From NCBI GenBank assembly GCA_905214345.1, contig CAJMLV010000006.1, forward strand, positions 1 to 64,000: a stretch of DNA of 64,000 nucleotides. Direction: 5' to 3'. The notes beneath the pieces were generated by a model that was not told the DNA's origin, did no database searches, and worked only from the letters and a program-made list of their open reading frames with translations. The stretch comes from an uncultured bacterium. Its GTDB lineage: Bacteria; Bacillota; Clostridia; Oscillospirales; Ruminococcaceae. A program made the position numbers and the translations under genes. This document shows positions 48,647 to 60,010 of this stretch, in pieces; within the stretch, counting starts at the first letter, position 1, and each line of letters opens with the position of its first letter.

Positions 48647-50239
48647 TCAAGCCTTGGGCTTGGGGCCGGCTTCCGCGATTTCGGAAGGCATGTTGGGATA
48701 CTTCTTGGCGAAGTTGTCCGCGAACATCTGAGCCAGCTTGTTGGCCTGGGCGTCGTAGGCGTCCTTGTCAGCCCACATGCCGCGGGCGTCCAGCATTTCG
48801 TCGGGCACGCCGGGGCAGCTGACAGGATAGTCAACGTTGAACACGTCATGATGCTTGAACTCGATGGAGTCGAAGCTGCCGTTCAGAGCGGCGGTGACCA
48901 TGGCGCGGGTGTAGGACAGCTTCATGCGCTTGGCGCCAGCCGCAGCGCTGCCGCCGGCCCAGCCGGTGTTGACCAGGTAAACCTTGGTGCCGTACTTGTC
49001 CAGCTTCTCGCCCAGCATCTCAGCGTAGACGGAAGGATCCATGGGCATGAAGGGCTCGCCGAACAGGGTGGAGAAGGTGGGCTGCGGCTCGGTGATGCCA
49101 CGTTCGGTGCCGGCCAGCTTGGAGGTGAAGCCGGTGACGAAGTGGTACATGGCAGCGTTCTTGTCCAGACGGCTGATGGGAGGCAGGACGCCGAAAGCGT
49201 CGGCGGTCAGGAAGATAACAACCTTCGGGATGCCGCCCTCGCCGGGGATCTGAGCGTTGTTGATGTAGTTGACAGGATAGCCCACGCGGGTGTTCTCGGT
49301 CAGGCTGTCGTCGTTGAAGTCGAACTCACGGGTCTCGGGGTCCATGACCACGTTTTCAACCAGAGAGCCGAAACGGATGGCATTGTAGATGTCGGGCTCG
49401 TTCTCAGCGCTCAGGTTGATGCACTTGGCATAGCAGCCGCCTTCGAAGTTGAAGACGCCGTCCGGGCTCCAGCCATGTTCGTCATCGCCGATCAGCTTGC
49501 GGCCGGGGTCGGCAGACAGGGTGGTCTTGCCGGTGCCGGACAGGCCGAAGAAGACAGCGGTCTCATGGGTCTCGGGGTCCATGTTGGCAGAGCAGTGCAT
49601 GGGCAGGACGTTCTCCTTGACCATGACGTAGTTCATGGTGGAGAAGACGCTCTTCTTGATCTCGCCGGAGTACTGGCTGCCGCAGATGACGATCAGGTGA
49701 GCCTCGTAGTCGATCATGATGGCGGCTTCGCTGTTGACGCCGTCCACTTCGGGATCGCACTTGAAGCCGGGAGCAACCAGCATGGTGTAGTCGGCATCGC
49801 CGTAAGCAACCAGTTCTTCCGCGGTGGGACGGATCAGCAGCTGATGAATGAACAGGTTCTGGCTGGCCATCTCGTTGATGATGCGGAACTTCTTGGTGTA
49901 CTTCTTGTCGGCGCCGGCGAAACCGTCAAAGATGAAGATCTCGCGGCCCTGCAGGTACGCGGCGACCTTGCCCTTGATGGCATCGAACTTTTCCTTGCTG
50001 ATGGGGCGGTTGACCTTGCCCCAGGCAATGTCATCATGCACGGCGGGGGTGTCGACGATGAACTTGTCGTTAGGGGAACGGCCGGTGTACTTGCCGGTGG
50101 TCACGACCAGCGCGCCGGTGTTGGACAGGGTGCCCTCACCGCGGCGCAGGGCAGCCTCGGTCAGCTGGGCGGGGGTCAGGTTGCGGTATACGGCCTTGGG
50201 GCCAATGATACCGAACTTTTCGATTCCATAAGTCTCCAT
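48647..50239 (-). CDS. pckA: Phosphoenolpyruvate carboxykinase (ATP)
   Basis: A 530-residue ATP-type PEPCK interconverting oxaloacetate+ATP and PEP+CO2+ADP. Kinase-1a P-loop GLSGTGKTTLSAD, metal-binding region DDEHGWSPDGVFNFEGGCYA and the substrate region RSPNDKFIVD. In gut anaerobes it often runs in the anaplerotic, CO2-fixing direction toward C4 acids; this is an inference here. It has its own promoter and terminator. Confidence 0.97.
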   Translation of the reverse strand: METYGIEKFGIIGPKAVYRNLTPAQLTEAALRRGEGTLSNTGALVVTTGKYTGRSPNDKFIVDTPAVHDDIAWGKVNRPISKEKFDAIKGKVAAYLQGREIFIFDGFAGADKKYTKKFRIINEMASQNLFIHQLLIRPTAEELVAYGDADYTMLVAPGFKCDPEVDGVNSEAAIMIDYEAHLIVICGSQYSGEIKKSVFSTMNYVMVKENVLPMHCSANMDPETHETAVFFGLSGTGKTTLSADPGRKLIGDDEHGWSPDGVFNFEGGCYAKCINLSAENEPDIYNAIRFGSLVENVVMDPETREFDFNDDSLTENTRVGYPVNYINNAQIPGEGGIPKVVIFLTADAFGVLPPISRLDKNAAMYHFVTGFTSKLAGTERGITEPQPTFSTLFGEPFMPMDPSVYAEMLGEKLDKYGTKVYLVNTGWAGGSAAAGAKRMKLSYTRAMVTAALNGSFDSIEFKHHDVFNVDYPVSCPGVPDEMLDARGMWADKDAYDAQANKLAQMFADNFAKKYPNMPSEIAEAGPKPKA

Positions 50240-50292
50240 GGGAAACTACCTCCTTATATGCCATTGTATGCCACTATAATGGAACTGTCTTA

Positions 50293-50321
50293 AGTATAGC
50301 CGAAAGCGCCAAAAAAGGCAA
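50293..50321 (-). promoter_or_regulatory. SigA promoter of pckA
   Basis: Minus strand TTGCCT (plus 50316-50321), 17 bp, TATACT (plus 50293-50298), about 55 bp before the start. Confidence 0.75.
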
Positions 50322-50381
50322 TGCGCCCAGACACAAATTTGAAAAAATTTAACACATTTTGGCGCCGGACTTGCGGCCCCA

Positions 50382-50390
50382 TGGTATAAT
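50382..50390 (+). promoter_or_regulatory. Extended -10 promoter of the nitroreductase gene
   Basis: TGG followed by TATAAT (50385-50390), 59 bp upstream of the start; no good -35 at the usual distance. Confidence 0.6.
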
Positions 50391-50449
50391 AAAAAGAAAA
50401 AAACAGGGCGAGCCCAGGCTCACCCGCCCAGGAAAGGTGGAATCCGTTT

Positions 50450-50986
50450 ATGATGAACAACGAAACCCTGAATACCCTGTACACCCGCCGCAGCTGCCGG
50501 GCCTATACCGACCGCCCGGTGGAAGCCGAAAAGCTGGAAGCCGTGCTCAAGGCCGGCACCTTTGCCCCCACGGCCATGGGGCAGCAGAGCCCGGTGATCG
50601 TGGCAGTGCGCAACCAGGAAGTCCGGGACCGGCTTTCCCGCATGAACGCCGCGGTCATGGGCCGGGACAACGACCCCTTCTACGGTGCGCCGGTGGTGCT
50701 GGTGGTCCTGGCCGATACCCGCCAGAACAACTGGAAGGCGGACGGCAGCCTGGTTATGGGCAACCTGCTCAACGCCGCGGCGGCTGTGGGGCTGGGGTCC
50801 TGCTGGATCAACCGCGCCTATGAGATGTTCGAAACGGAGGAAGGCAAGGCTCTCCTGAAGGAATGGGGTGTGCCGGACGCCGAGTATCTGGCCGGCGTGG
50901 GCAACTGCATTCTGGGCTATGCGGCCCCCGGCGGTGAAAAGCCTGCCGCGCCCCGCAAGGACCACTATGTGGTGTACGTGGACTGA
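50450..50986 (+). CDS. Nitroreductase family protein (FMN-dependent)
   Basis: A 178-residue nitroreductase with the RRSCRAYTDRPVEAEKLEAV FMN-binding start and the GLGSCWINRAYEMF region. It binds FMN and reduces nitro groups, quinones or flavins with NAD(P)H. Start ATG 50450 (a second ATG follows). Substrate cannot be fixed. It is the first gene of a plus-strand run with acpS. Confidence 0.88.
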   Translation: MMNNETLNTLYTRRSCRAYTDRPVEAEKLEAVLKAGTFAPTAMGQQSPVIVAVRNQEVRDRLSRMNAAVMGRDNDPFYGAPVVLVVLADTRQNNWKADGSLVMGNLLNAAAAVGLGSCWINRAYEMFETEEGKALLKEWGVPDAEYLAGVGNCILGYAAPGGEKPAAPRKDHYVVYVD

Positions 50987-51016
50987 GTCCCGCTGACGAA
51001 AAAGGAGGATGCAAGG

Positions 51017-51406
51017 ATGATCGTGGGAATCGGCACCGACCTGTGTCAGGCTGAGCGGATGGAGCGTGCCGTGGAGCGGGAAACTTTTCTGCAGGGTGTC
51101 TTTTCCCCGGCAGAGCAGGAACTGCTGGCCACCCGTACCGGAAAACGCCGGGCACAGACCGCTGCCGCCAATTTTGCGGCGAAAGAGGCTTTTCTCAAAG
51201 CCTGCGGCAGGGGATTGGGCGGCTTTGCACTGGCAGATATTGCGGTTCTGCGCAAAGAGAGCGGAGCACCTTATTTCCGGCTTTCCGGCGGCGCCGCTGC
51301 CTGGGTGGAAGAAAATCACCTGGTCCCGCATCTGAGCCTGACCCACGATGCCGGCCTGGCATCCGCCTTTGTGGTTTTGGAACAGAGAGAAGGAGGAATC
51401 GGGTAA
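51017..51406 (+). CDS. acpS: Holo-[acyl-carrier-protein] synthase
   Basis: A 129-residue AcpS that transfers phosphopantetheine from CoA to ACP in fatty acid synthesis. The magnesium ligands are D8 in GIGTDLCQAERM and E57 in NFAAKEAFLKA. AAGGAGG upstream. Overlaps the next gene by one base (TAATG). Confidence 0.95.
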   Translation: MIVGIGTDLCQAERMERAVERETFLQGVFSPAEQELLATRTGKRRAQTAAANFAAKEAFLKACGRGLGGFALADIAVLRKESGAPYFRLSGGAAAWVEENHLVPHLSLTHDAGLASAFVVLEQREGGIG

Positions 51407-52521
51407 TGGCAGAAAACTTGCCGCAGTCCCGGAACGGGCAGAGAGAAAGCAGCCTGGAGCTGCTGCGGATTCTCTGTATGCTGTTTATTGTTGCGGATCA
51501 CTATGCGGGCCAGAGTGGGACCGCCGTGTATGATACTTTGCCCCATGCGCTGTTTTATTCGGCGCTGGGAGCAGGGTCCCGGCTGGGGTGTGATCTGTTT
51601 GTGATTCTGGGGGCCTGGTTCCTTTGCAGGCAGCCTTTCCGCACACGGAGGGCGCTGGGGCTTTGGCTGAGCTTATGGCTTTATACAGTGCCCCTTACCC
51701 TGATCTGCCTGGTGATTCCCGGCAGCAACGTGGGACTGGGCACTCTGCGATGGGCGATGTTCCCCGTCAGTACCCAGCAGCTTTGGTTTGTCTCTCAGTA
51801 TGTGCTGCTGCTGGTGTTGTCTCCGGCTCTCAACCTGCTGCTGCGCGCGGTTCCCCGGTCCGGAATGCGGGCATTGCTGGCGGTGACCGGTGTGTTTCTG
51901 ACCGGCTACTCCACCCTTTTTGCAGAGAACGGCGTATTCGGAGATTTGCTGTGGAGCTTCCTGTTCCTGTATCTTCTCACCGGATATATGCGCTTTTACC
52001 CGGATAACCGTCTGGCCCGGGTGCTGCAGGCGCCCGCTGCGCCCTGGCTGGCCCTGGCTTTTGTGGTGTTTCTCACGGCGGGGCGTGGGGTTGCCCAGTG
52101 GATGGGCATCGGCGGCAAGGTCATGCAGTATCTGGAATACTACCGCACCGCCCTGGGGGCCGCACCCAATATCCTTTGCGCCTTCTGCTTCTTCTTTGCC
52201 TTTCAAAAACTGCATCTCGGCAGCCGGAAAATCATCAACCGACTGGCCGGTGCCACGCTGGGCGTCTATATCATCCACCAGACCCCTGCGGTTATGGGCT
52301 TGCTCTGGACAGGGCTTTTCCATACCGGCGACCATGTAGGTTCGGTGCCGTATGCGCTCTTTGTGATCCTGGCTGTTTATGCGGGGTGTACCGTGATCCA
52401 CCTGATCCGGGAACGCCTGGTGATGCGTCCTTTGCAGAACGGCCGCTGGTTTGCGGCGCTGTGCCGCAAGGGGGATGAAACCCTGGGTCTGATGGATAAA
52501 ATCTTGCCTGTGGGTGATTGA
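51406..52521 (+). CDS. Acyltransferase family 3 membrane protein
   Basis: A 371-residue integral membrane acyltransferase with about ten helices. Typical start ESSLELLRILCMLFIVADHY (catalytic His), then GCDLFVILGAWFLC. Family members O-acetylate or succinylate cell surface sugars. Start overlaps acpS, so the two are probably coupled. Confidence 0.85.
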   Translation: MAENLPQSRNGQRESSLELLRILCMLFIVADHYAGQSGTAVYDTLPHALFYSALGAGSRLGCDLFVILGAWFLCRQPFRTRRALGLWLSLWLYTVPLTLICLVIPGSNVGLGTLRWAMFPVSTQQLWFVSQYVLLLVLSPALNLLLRAVPRSGMRALLAVTGVFLTGYSTLFAENGVFGDLLWSFLFLYLLTGYMRFYPDNRLARVLQAPAAPWLALAFVVFLTAGRGVAQWMGIGGKVMQYLEYYRTALGAAPNILCAFCFFFAFQKLHLGSRKIINRLAGATLGVYIIHQTPAVMGLLWTGLFHTGDHVGSVPYALFVILAVYAGCTVIHLIRERLVMRPLQNGRWFAALCRKGDETLGLMDKILPVGD

Positions 52522-52582
52522 ATCCCTCTGTGCCTGCTTATACTAATAGCAACGACAACTTGCAAACAGGGAGGCAGGCACC

Positions 52583-52954
52583 ATGGAGGTACACAGAGGA
52601 GAAGTTTTTTACGCCGATCTGAGCCCGGTGGTGGGTTCGGAACAGGGGGGCGTGCGGCCGGTACTTATCATCCAGAACGAGATCGGCAACCGGCATAGTC
52701 CCACGGTCATCGCGGCGGCCATCACGTCCCGGCAGGACAAAAACCGCCTTCCCACCCATATCGGGGTGCGGGCAGACCGGTGCGGCCTGGCCAAGGACAG
52801 CATCGTGCTTACCGAGCAGATCCGTACCCTGGACAAACGCCGCCTGCGGGAGCGAGCCGGCCGCATCCCACCCGAAGATATGCAGCGGGTGGACGAGGCC
52901 CTGGGCGTTTCCATGGGACTGGTGGAACAGCCGCCCCGGGGCAGCTTTACCTGA
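52583..52954 (+). CDS. MazF/PemK-type mRNA interferase (EndoA-like)
   Basis: A 123-residue MazF-family endoribonuclease with the VHRGEVFYADLSPVVGSEQG start, the RPVLIIQNEIGNRHSPTVI core and LTEQIRTLDKRRL. The catalytic Arg and Thr/Ser positions of the EndoA group are present. No antitoxin is visible: the preceding gene is the acyltransferase and the region 52522-52582 is non-coding. ATG 52583 with AGGGAGG. Rho-independent terminator just downstream. Confidence 0.9.
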   Translation: MEVHRGEVFYADLSPVVGSEQGGVRPVLIIQNEIGNRHSPTVIAAAITSRQDKNRLPTHIGVRADRCGLAKDSIVLTEQIRTLDKRRLRERAGRIPPEDMQRVDEALGVSMGLVEQPPRGSFT

Positions 52955-52960
52955 AAAAGA

Positions 52961-53003
52961 AAAAGACCTTTCCCGGCCGGGCATCCGGCAGGAAAGGTCT
53001 TTT
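52961..53003. terminator. Bidirectional terminator between mazF and apbE
   Basis: AAAAGACCTTTCC (52961-52973) and GGAAAGGTCTTTT (52991-53003), 13-bp perfect stem, with inner GC pairs. Confidence 0.95.
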
Positions 53004-53017
53004 TGTTTGTATTGATA

Positions 53018-54070
53018 TTACTGGGGCCAGTTTGCGGAAGGGGAGAGGGTCCCGTCCTCCAGCACCCACAAAGCGGCGGCGCCGTCGCTCTGTTCCAGAA
53101 CGCGCAGTCCCTGTTCCTGAGGCAGGCAGAACAGCCCGGTGGAAAGGGCATCCCCCAGACCGCTGTCGGTGCACAGAACTGCCACGCTGCGGCAGTACCG
53201 GGCAGGCTGCAGGGTCTGCAGGTCGATGAGATGATGGTAGCGCACCCCGTCCACCGTGAAATACCGCTGATAATCGCCGCTGACCACCAGGCTCTGTCCC
53301 GGCTGCAGTTCCACCTGGGCCAGATACTCGTTCCCGTCGGGGCCCTGTACCCCGGCGGTCCACAGGCTGCCGTCCGGCTTGGTTCCGATGGCCCGCACGT
53401 TGCCTCCTACGTTGAGAATGGCGGAGGTCAATCCCCGGGCTTCAGCCTGTCGGGCGGCCTGTTCCACCGCCCAGCCTTTGGCAATGCCGCCCACATCCAG
53501 CTGCAGGTCCGGGTCGGTGAAGCGGACGGTGCAGGCGGATTCATCCAGTACCAGATCTGTCATGTCGATGTGCGCCGCAGCCTGTTCCAGGGCATCCTGC
53601 TGCGGCAGAATGTCTGCGGTGAGGGCGGTCTCGCCGGTGGCGGCCTCGGCAGTGGTGCGGGCGTCATGCCAGAGCGCCAGAACCGAACCTGCCGCAATGT
53701 TGCAGGCACCGTCGGTAAGCGCGTATGCCTCCTGTCCGAACTGCAGCAGGGCGAACAGGTCCTCGTCTACTATCACCGCTTCCTGCCCGGCCCGGGCATT
53801 GACCATGGCCAGATTGGTCAGACCGTCGTATTCGTTGTAGATGTCGAACAGCTGATGATACCGCACCAGGTCCTGGTGCAAAGCTTCGGTCTGCTGCTGC
53901 CACTCTTCTTCGCTGGAAGCGTAGCCGGTGACCACCGTCACAGTGTCGAACACGTCCCACCAGGTCACGGTGTAGGATTTGGGAGAGGTACGGTCCCGCC
54001 AGAAACTGAATCCCACCACCGCCGCCAGTACCGCGCACAGGCCCAGGGCAATCAAGCGCTGCCGGGTCAT
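53018..54070 (-). CDS. apbE: FAD:protein FMN transferase (ApbE)
   Basis: A 350-residue ApbE that attaches FMN covalently to Ser/Thr of flavoproteins such as Rnf or NQR subunits. It has an N-terminal transmembrane anchor rather than a clear lipobox, the metal/FAD residues in VTWWDVFDTVTVVTGYA and LDVGGIAKGWAVEQAA, and NVGGNVRAIG. Start overlaps the DUF3783 gene by 4 bp. The flavoprotein partner is not in the window. Confidence 0.93.
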   Translation of the reverse strand: MTRQRLIALGLCAVLAAVVGFSFWRDRTSPKSYTVTWWDVFDTVTVVTGYASSEEEWQQQTEALHQDLVRYHQLFDIYNEYDGLTNLAMVNARAGQEAVIVDEDLFALLQFGQEAYALTDGACNIAAGSVLALWHDARTTAEAATGETALTADILPQQDALEQAAAHIDMTDLVLDESACTVRFTDPDLQLDVGGIAKGWAVEQAARQAEARGLTSAILNVGGNVRAIGTKPDGSLWTAGVQGPDGNEYLAQVELQPGQSLVVSGDYQRYFTVDGVRYHHLIDLQTLQPARYCRSVAVLCTDSGLGDALSTGLFCLPQEQGLRVLEQSDGAAALWVLEDGTLSPSANWPQ

Positions 54071-54468
54071 GAATTGCCACCCACGGCGGCGTGCTCATCG
54101 CACAATTCCGCCAACAAAGCGGAAAGGGTCCAGCTCCGGCTGGTGGGAGTCACCATGGCCCGCAGAGGGATGGCGGCCCCGCCCCGGCGGACTTCGTCCA
54201 CAAACCGGCCCAGGGTACCGTCATCGTGGCGCAGCCCGCTGATGATCATGGCGGACATGGCGGTGGGGGAGGGGACAGCCTCCCCGGAAACGGCACGCCG
54301 CCCGGCGCACAGGTCGCCCACGGGGGTGTTCAGCGCATCGGGGTCGACGGAGCGGACCTTCAGCCCGAAAGAGGCTGCTGTGCGGGTCAGATGGTCGTAT
54401 CCCGCGTTCAGCGGGCCGAAATTCCACAGCAGCACGCAGCGCGGCTCTGCTTGAATATGTGCTTTCAT
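54067..54468 (-). CDS. DUF3783 family protein
   Basis: A 133-residue protein. The start MKAHIQAEPRCVLLWNFGPL and the pattern of short strands suit the DUF3783 group, proteins of unknown role. GGAGG on the minus strand lies 9 nt upstream of ATG 54468. It is coupled to apbE by a 4-bp overlap, hinting at a shared flavin-related role; this is only context. Confidence 0.65.
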   Translation of the reverse strand: MKAHIQAEPRCVLLWNFGPLNAGYDHLTRTAASFGLKVRSVDPDALNTPVGDLCAGRRAVSGEAVPSPTAMSAMIISGLRHDDGTLGRFVDEVRRGGAAIPLRAMVTPTSRSWTLSALLAELCDEHAAVGGNS

Positions 54469-54558
54469 GGGGGAAAACCTCCGAAATTTCTTTGAAGATG
54501 GCGGTTGAGGAATGGTCTTTATTCTACCACATTCCCGCACGAAAGCAAAGGCCGCATC

Positions 54559-55344
54559 TTACCGAAGGTCCTTGCGGCGGTAATACAAAAAGCCAAGAAC
54601 CACCGCCGCTATGCCGTAGGCCATACCGGGCAGCACCAGAGCAAGGTCCAGACCGCCCTCAGTGAGCAGGTCGGCGCCGTCAGTGTAGGCGAAGGGAGTG
54701 ACATAGTTCAGCCAGTCTGCCGCCGGTGCGGCGTTGGCAATCAGGTTGGCGAAATACAGGCTGACCGCCAGACCCAGGCCGATGCCCAGCCCGCTGCTGT
54801 GGCGGAACGCCGAAATCCCGAAGCAGAGAGCGGCCAGTTCCAGGTGCAGAAGCAGGTAGGCAAGGTGCAGAAGGCCCAGGTCGCCCCAGGGGACCGGATG
54901 ATCCACCAGAATCACCGATAGAACCCCGAACCCGAAGCAGGCCAGGTCCAGCACCAGAATCTGTACCAGAACCGCAGCCAGCTTGGTGCCCGCTGCAAAG
55001 CTGCGTGAGATGGGATGGGTGAGCAGAAACTCTGCCGTGTGGCCGTTTTCTTCCTTGGAAAGAGCGGAAATGCCGGTAAGAGCGGCATAGAACGCACCGC
55101 CCAGCCCGATGATGCTGCCGCACTCGATGGCGTAGAAGCCGGTGAGGGTGCCGATGTTCAGCCGGTCCATGCCGAAAGCGGCGGTAAAGCCGCCCATGGA
55201 GGCGAACATAGCCCCCATCTCCTCCATCTGGCCCTCAAATTCAGGGTACATCAGAACGCAGACCAACACAAAAAATCCGATGCACAGGGTCCACACCGCC
55301 AGGCTCAGACGGCCCTGGCGCAGTTCATGGCAAAACAGGGTCAT
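54559..55344 (-). CDS. ABC-2 type transporter permease
   Basis: A 261-residue permease with six predicted helices and the ABC-2 pattern SKEENGHTAEFLLTHPISRS (coupling region between helices 2 and 3). It pairs with the ATPase encoded at 55341, overlapping by 4 bp. Substrate unknown; it may be an efflux or lantibiotic-immunity type exporter. Confidence 0.87.
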   Translation of the reverse strand: MTLFCHELRQGRLSLAVWTLCIGFFVLVCVLMYPEFEGQMEEMGAMFASMGGFTAAFGMDRLNIGTLTGFYAIECGSIIGLGGAFYAALTGISALSKEENGHTAEFLLTHPISRSFAAGTKLAAVLVQILVLDLACFGFGVLSVILVDHPVPWGDLGLLHLAYLLLHLELAALCFGISAFRHSSGLGIGLGLAVSLYFANLIANAAPAADWLNYVTPFAYTDGADLLTEGGLDLALVLPGMAYGIAAVVLGFLYYRRKDLR

Positions 55345-56222
55345 GCGGGGTCACCTCCTTGGGTGTAATAGTGCAGGAATACTTCTTCCAGGTCCGGCTC
55401 GGTGATCTGTACATCCCGCACCGAGGCGGCGGCCAAAGTTTGCAGCAGGGGCTGCATGGAGCCGCTGTACAAAAAGCAGACCCCGTCCTCCAGATGTTCC
55501 AGACCGCGAACACCGGGCAGCCCCGTCAGATCGGGGGTGCCCCGCACCAGCACCCGGCGGGCGCCGGTGTCGGCCAGGTCCTCTACCTTGCCGCAGGCGA
55601 TGAGCTGTCCGTCCCGGATGACGCCCGCCCGGGTACAGTGGCGCTGTACTTCGGACAGAATGTGGGAGGAAAGGAACACCGTTGTCCCGGCGGCGTTGCG
55701 TTCCCGCAGAATGGCAAAGAATTCCCGCTGCATCAACGGGTCCAGACCGCCGGTAGGCTCGTCCAGAATGAGCAGGGCCGGGTCGTGCTGCAGCGCGCAG
55801 ACGATGCCCACCTTTTTGCGGTTGCCGAAGGAGAGGGCGTCCACTTTGGCATTGGTATCCAGCTGCAGGCGGCGGCAAAGCTCCCGGGCGGTGGCGGTGC
55901 AGTCTTTGCGGCGCAGCCCGGCAGACAGGCGCAGCACGTTCCGCACCCGCTGCCCGGGGTAGAAGAAGGCTTCGGCGGGCAGATACCCCACCTGACGCAG
56001 AATCTCCTGCCGTTGGGTACGGATGTCCAGCCCCAGCACCCGGGCACTGCCGCCGGTGGGGGCGATCAGGCCCAGCAGGGTGCGGATGGTGGTGCTTTTG
56101 CCCGCTCCGTTGGGACCGATAAAGCCGAAGAATTCCCCGGCTTCCACTTCCAGGTCCAGTCCTTCGATGCCCCGGGCATGGCCGTAATATTTGGTCAGGT
56201 TGTCGGTTTGGATGGCTTGCAT
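55341..56222 (-). CDS. ABC transporter ATPase
   Basis: A 293-residue ATPase. Walker A GPNGAGKST, signature DALSFGNRKKVG (a non-consensus LSFGN variant), Walker B LLILDEPTGGLDP and the H-loop SSHIL. Start MQAIQTDNLTKYYG, with AGGAGG upstream on the minus strand. It overlaps the TetR gene by 28 bp and the permease by 4 bp, forming one operon. Confidence 0.92.
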   Translation of the reverse strand: MQAIQTDNLTKYYGHARGIEGLDLEVEAGEFFGFIGPNGAGKSTTIRTLLGLIAPTGGSARVLGLDIRTQRQEILRQVGYLPAEAFFYPGQRVRNVLRLSAGLRRKDCTATARELCRRLQLDTNAKVDALSFGNRKKVGIVCALQHDPALLILDEPTGGLDPLMQREFFAILRERNAAGTTVFLSSHILSEVQRHCTRAGVIRDGQLIACGKVEDLADTGARRVLVRGTPDLTGLPGVRGLEHLEDGVCFLYSGSMQPLLQTLAAASVRDVQITEPDLEEVFLHYYTQGGDPA

Positions 56223-56839
56223 GGCAATTCCTCCTGTTGACGGCAGATGTTTTCCCAAAAACGCAGGATCTCTTCACATTCCCGCAGCAGAGCGTCCAGG
56301 TCCAGACGCCCCCGCAGCTGTACCTGCCACAAAAATCCGATCCAGTCCCGGCACAGGGCCTGCCAGATCCGCTGGGCGTTGCGCCCGGGAAAAAGCTTCT
56401 CCCGCGGCAGGCCGGTGAGCTCGGCCAGGCAGTCCAGGTTCAGATAGGGGGCCGCCCGCGTCTGGATGTCGGCACAGACCTCCGGGTCTTTTTCGTAGTA
56501 GGCCCGCAGGGCGAACATGGCCATGTCCGGATAAGTACGCAGCAGCCCGGCTTTGGCTTTCATGGAACAGCGCAGGATGGCAAACAACTCCCCGGAACTT
56601 TCGGCCACACAGCGGCGCAGTTCCGCCAGGGTCAGCTCCACGCAGTGATCCCACAGATACAGGTACAGCTCTTTTTTGTTGCGGAAATAGTGGAACAAAA
56701 GGCTTTTGCTGATGCCGGCTTCGTCCGCGATCTCCTGTACAGGGCTTTTGCGGTAGGGGCACCGGGCAAACACCCGGTAACCGGCGGCCAGAATGGCCTC
56801 CTGCCTTTCCGCGGGCAGCAGATAGAATTTTTCGTTCAC
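56195..56839 (-). CDS. TetR family transcriptional regulator
   Basis: A 214-residue regulator with an N-terminal TetR helix-turn-helix (ILAAGYRVFARCPYRKSPVQ, then EIADEAGISKSLLFHYFRNK) and a variable ligand domain. It is the first gene of the ABC operon and most likely its autorepressor. Ligand unknown. Confidence 0.9.
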   Translation of the reverse strand: MNEKFYLLPAERQEAILAAGYRVFARCPYRKSPVQEIADEAGISKSLLFHYFRNKKELYLYLWDHCVELTLAELRRCVAESSGELFAILRCSMKAKAGLLRTYPDMAMFALRAYYEKDPEVCADIQTRAAPYLNLDCLAELTGLPREKLFPGRNAQRIWQALCRDWIGFLWQVQLRGRLDLDALLRECEEILRFWENICRQQEELPCKPSKPTT

Positions 56840-56854
56840 CGGGAGCCTCCTTTT

Positions 56855-56901
56855 GTTGACCGCTTTGGTCTGCCTATGCTTTCATTATAAGCCGTTGACC
56901 G
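56855..56901 (-). promoter_or_regulatory. Promoter and candidate TetR operator
   Basis: On the minus strand a TATAAT -10 lies at plus 56884-56889. GTTGACCG occurs twice on the plus strand (56855-56862 and 56894-56901), flanking it, and the first copy is part of GACC-N5-GGTC (56858-56870). This arrangement suits autorepression but is unproven. Confidence 0.4.
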
Positions 56902-56934
56902 TTTTTGAGAAGACCCTGCAAAAAATAAGGCAGC

Positions 56935-56967
56935 AAAAAAGAGACCGGACAAAAATCCGGTCTCTTG
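56935..56967 (-). terminator. Terminator of secA
   Basis: Stem GAGACCGGA (56941-56949) with TCCGGTCTC (56956-56964); on the minus strand a six-T run follows (plus A run 56935-56940). Confidence 0.93.
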
Positions 56968-56974
56968 GGGTGAC

Positions 56975-59848
<2,874 letters not shown>

Positions 59849-59921
59849 ATACGAACCCCTATCATTTCTGCCGCCCGAAGGCGGTCGGTTTTGTCGTATG
59901 CAAAAAGTGATACACTCCAAT

Positions 59922-59951
59922 ATAATACACCCGCGCAAGGGTCTGTGTCAA
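59922..59951 (-). promoter_or_regulatory. SigA promoter of secA inside a hairpin
   Basis: Minus strand TTGACA (plus 59946-59951), 18 bp, TATTAT (plus 59922-59927). The -35 lies entirely in the 12-nt loop of a 14-bp hairpin (59927-59966); the -10 just after the stem. Confidence 0.75.
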
Positions 59952-59966
59952 ACCTTGCGCGGGTGT
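59927..59966 (-). terminator. Hairpin terminator of the HAD gene (overlaps secA promoter)
   Basis: A 14-bp perfect inverted repeat (59927-59940 and 59953-59966, ACACCCGCGCAAGG type) with a 12-nt loop. On the minus strand an A/T-rich tail (ATTATATT) follows, a weak U-tract. Confidence 0.65.
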
Positions 59967-60010
59967 AAACAGGCATATTTTCTTGTCGAAGCACCGTTTC
60001 CGGGGCAAAA

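Noticed and set aside
59983..59990. TTGTCGAA, a match to the Spo0A box
   Set aside because: A single short match downstream of the HAD gene, not next to a promoter it could control; expected by chance in 64 kb.
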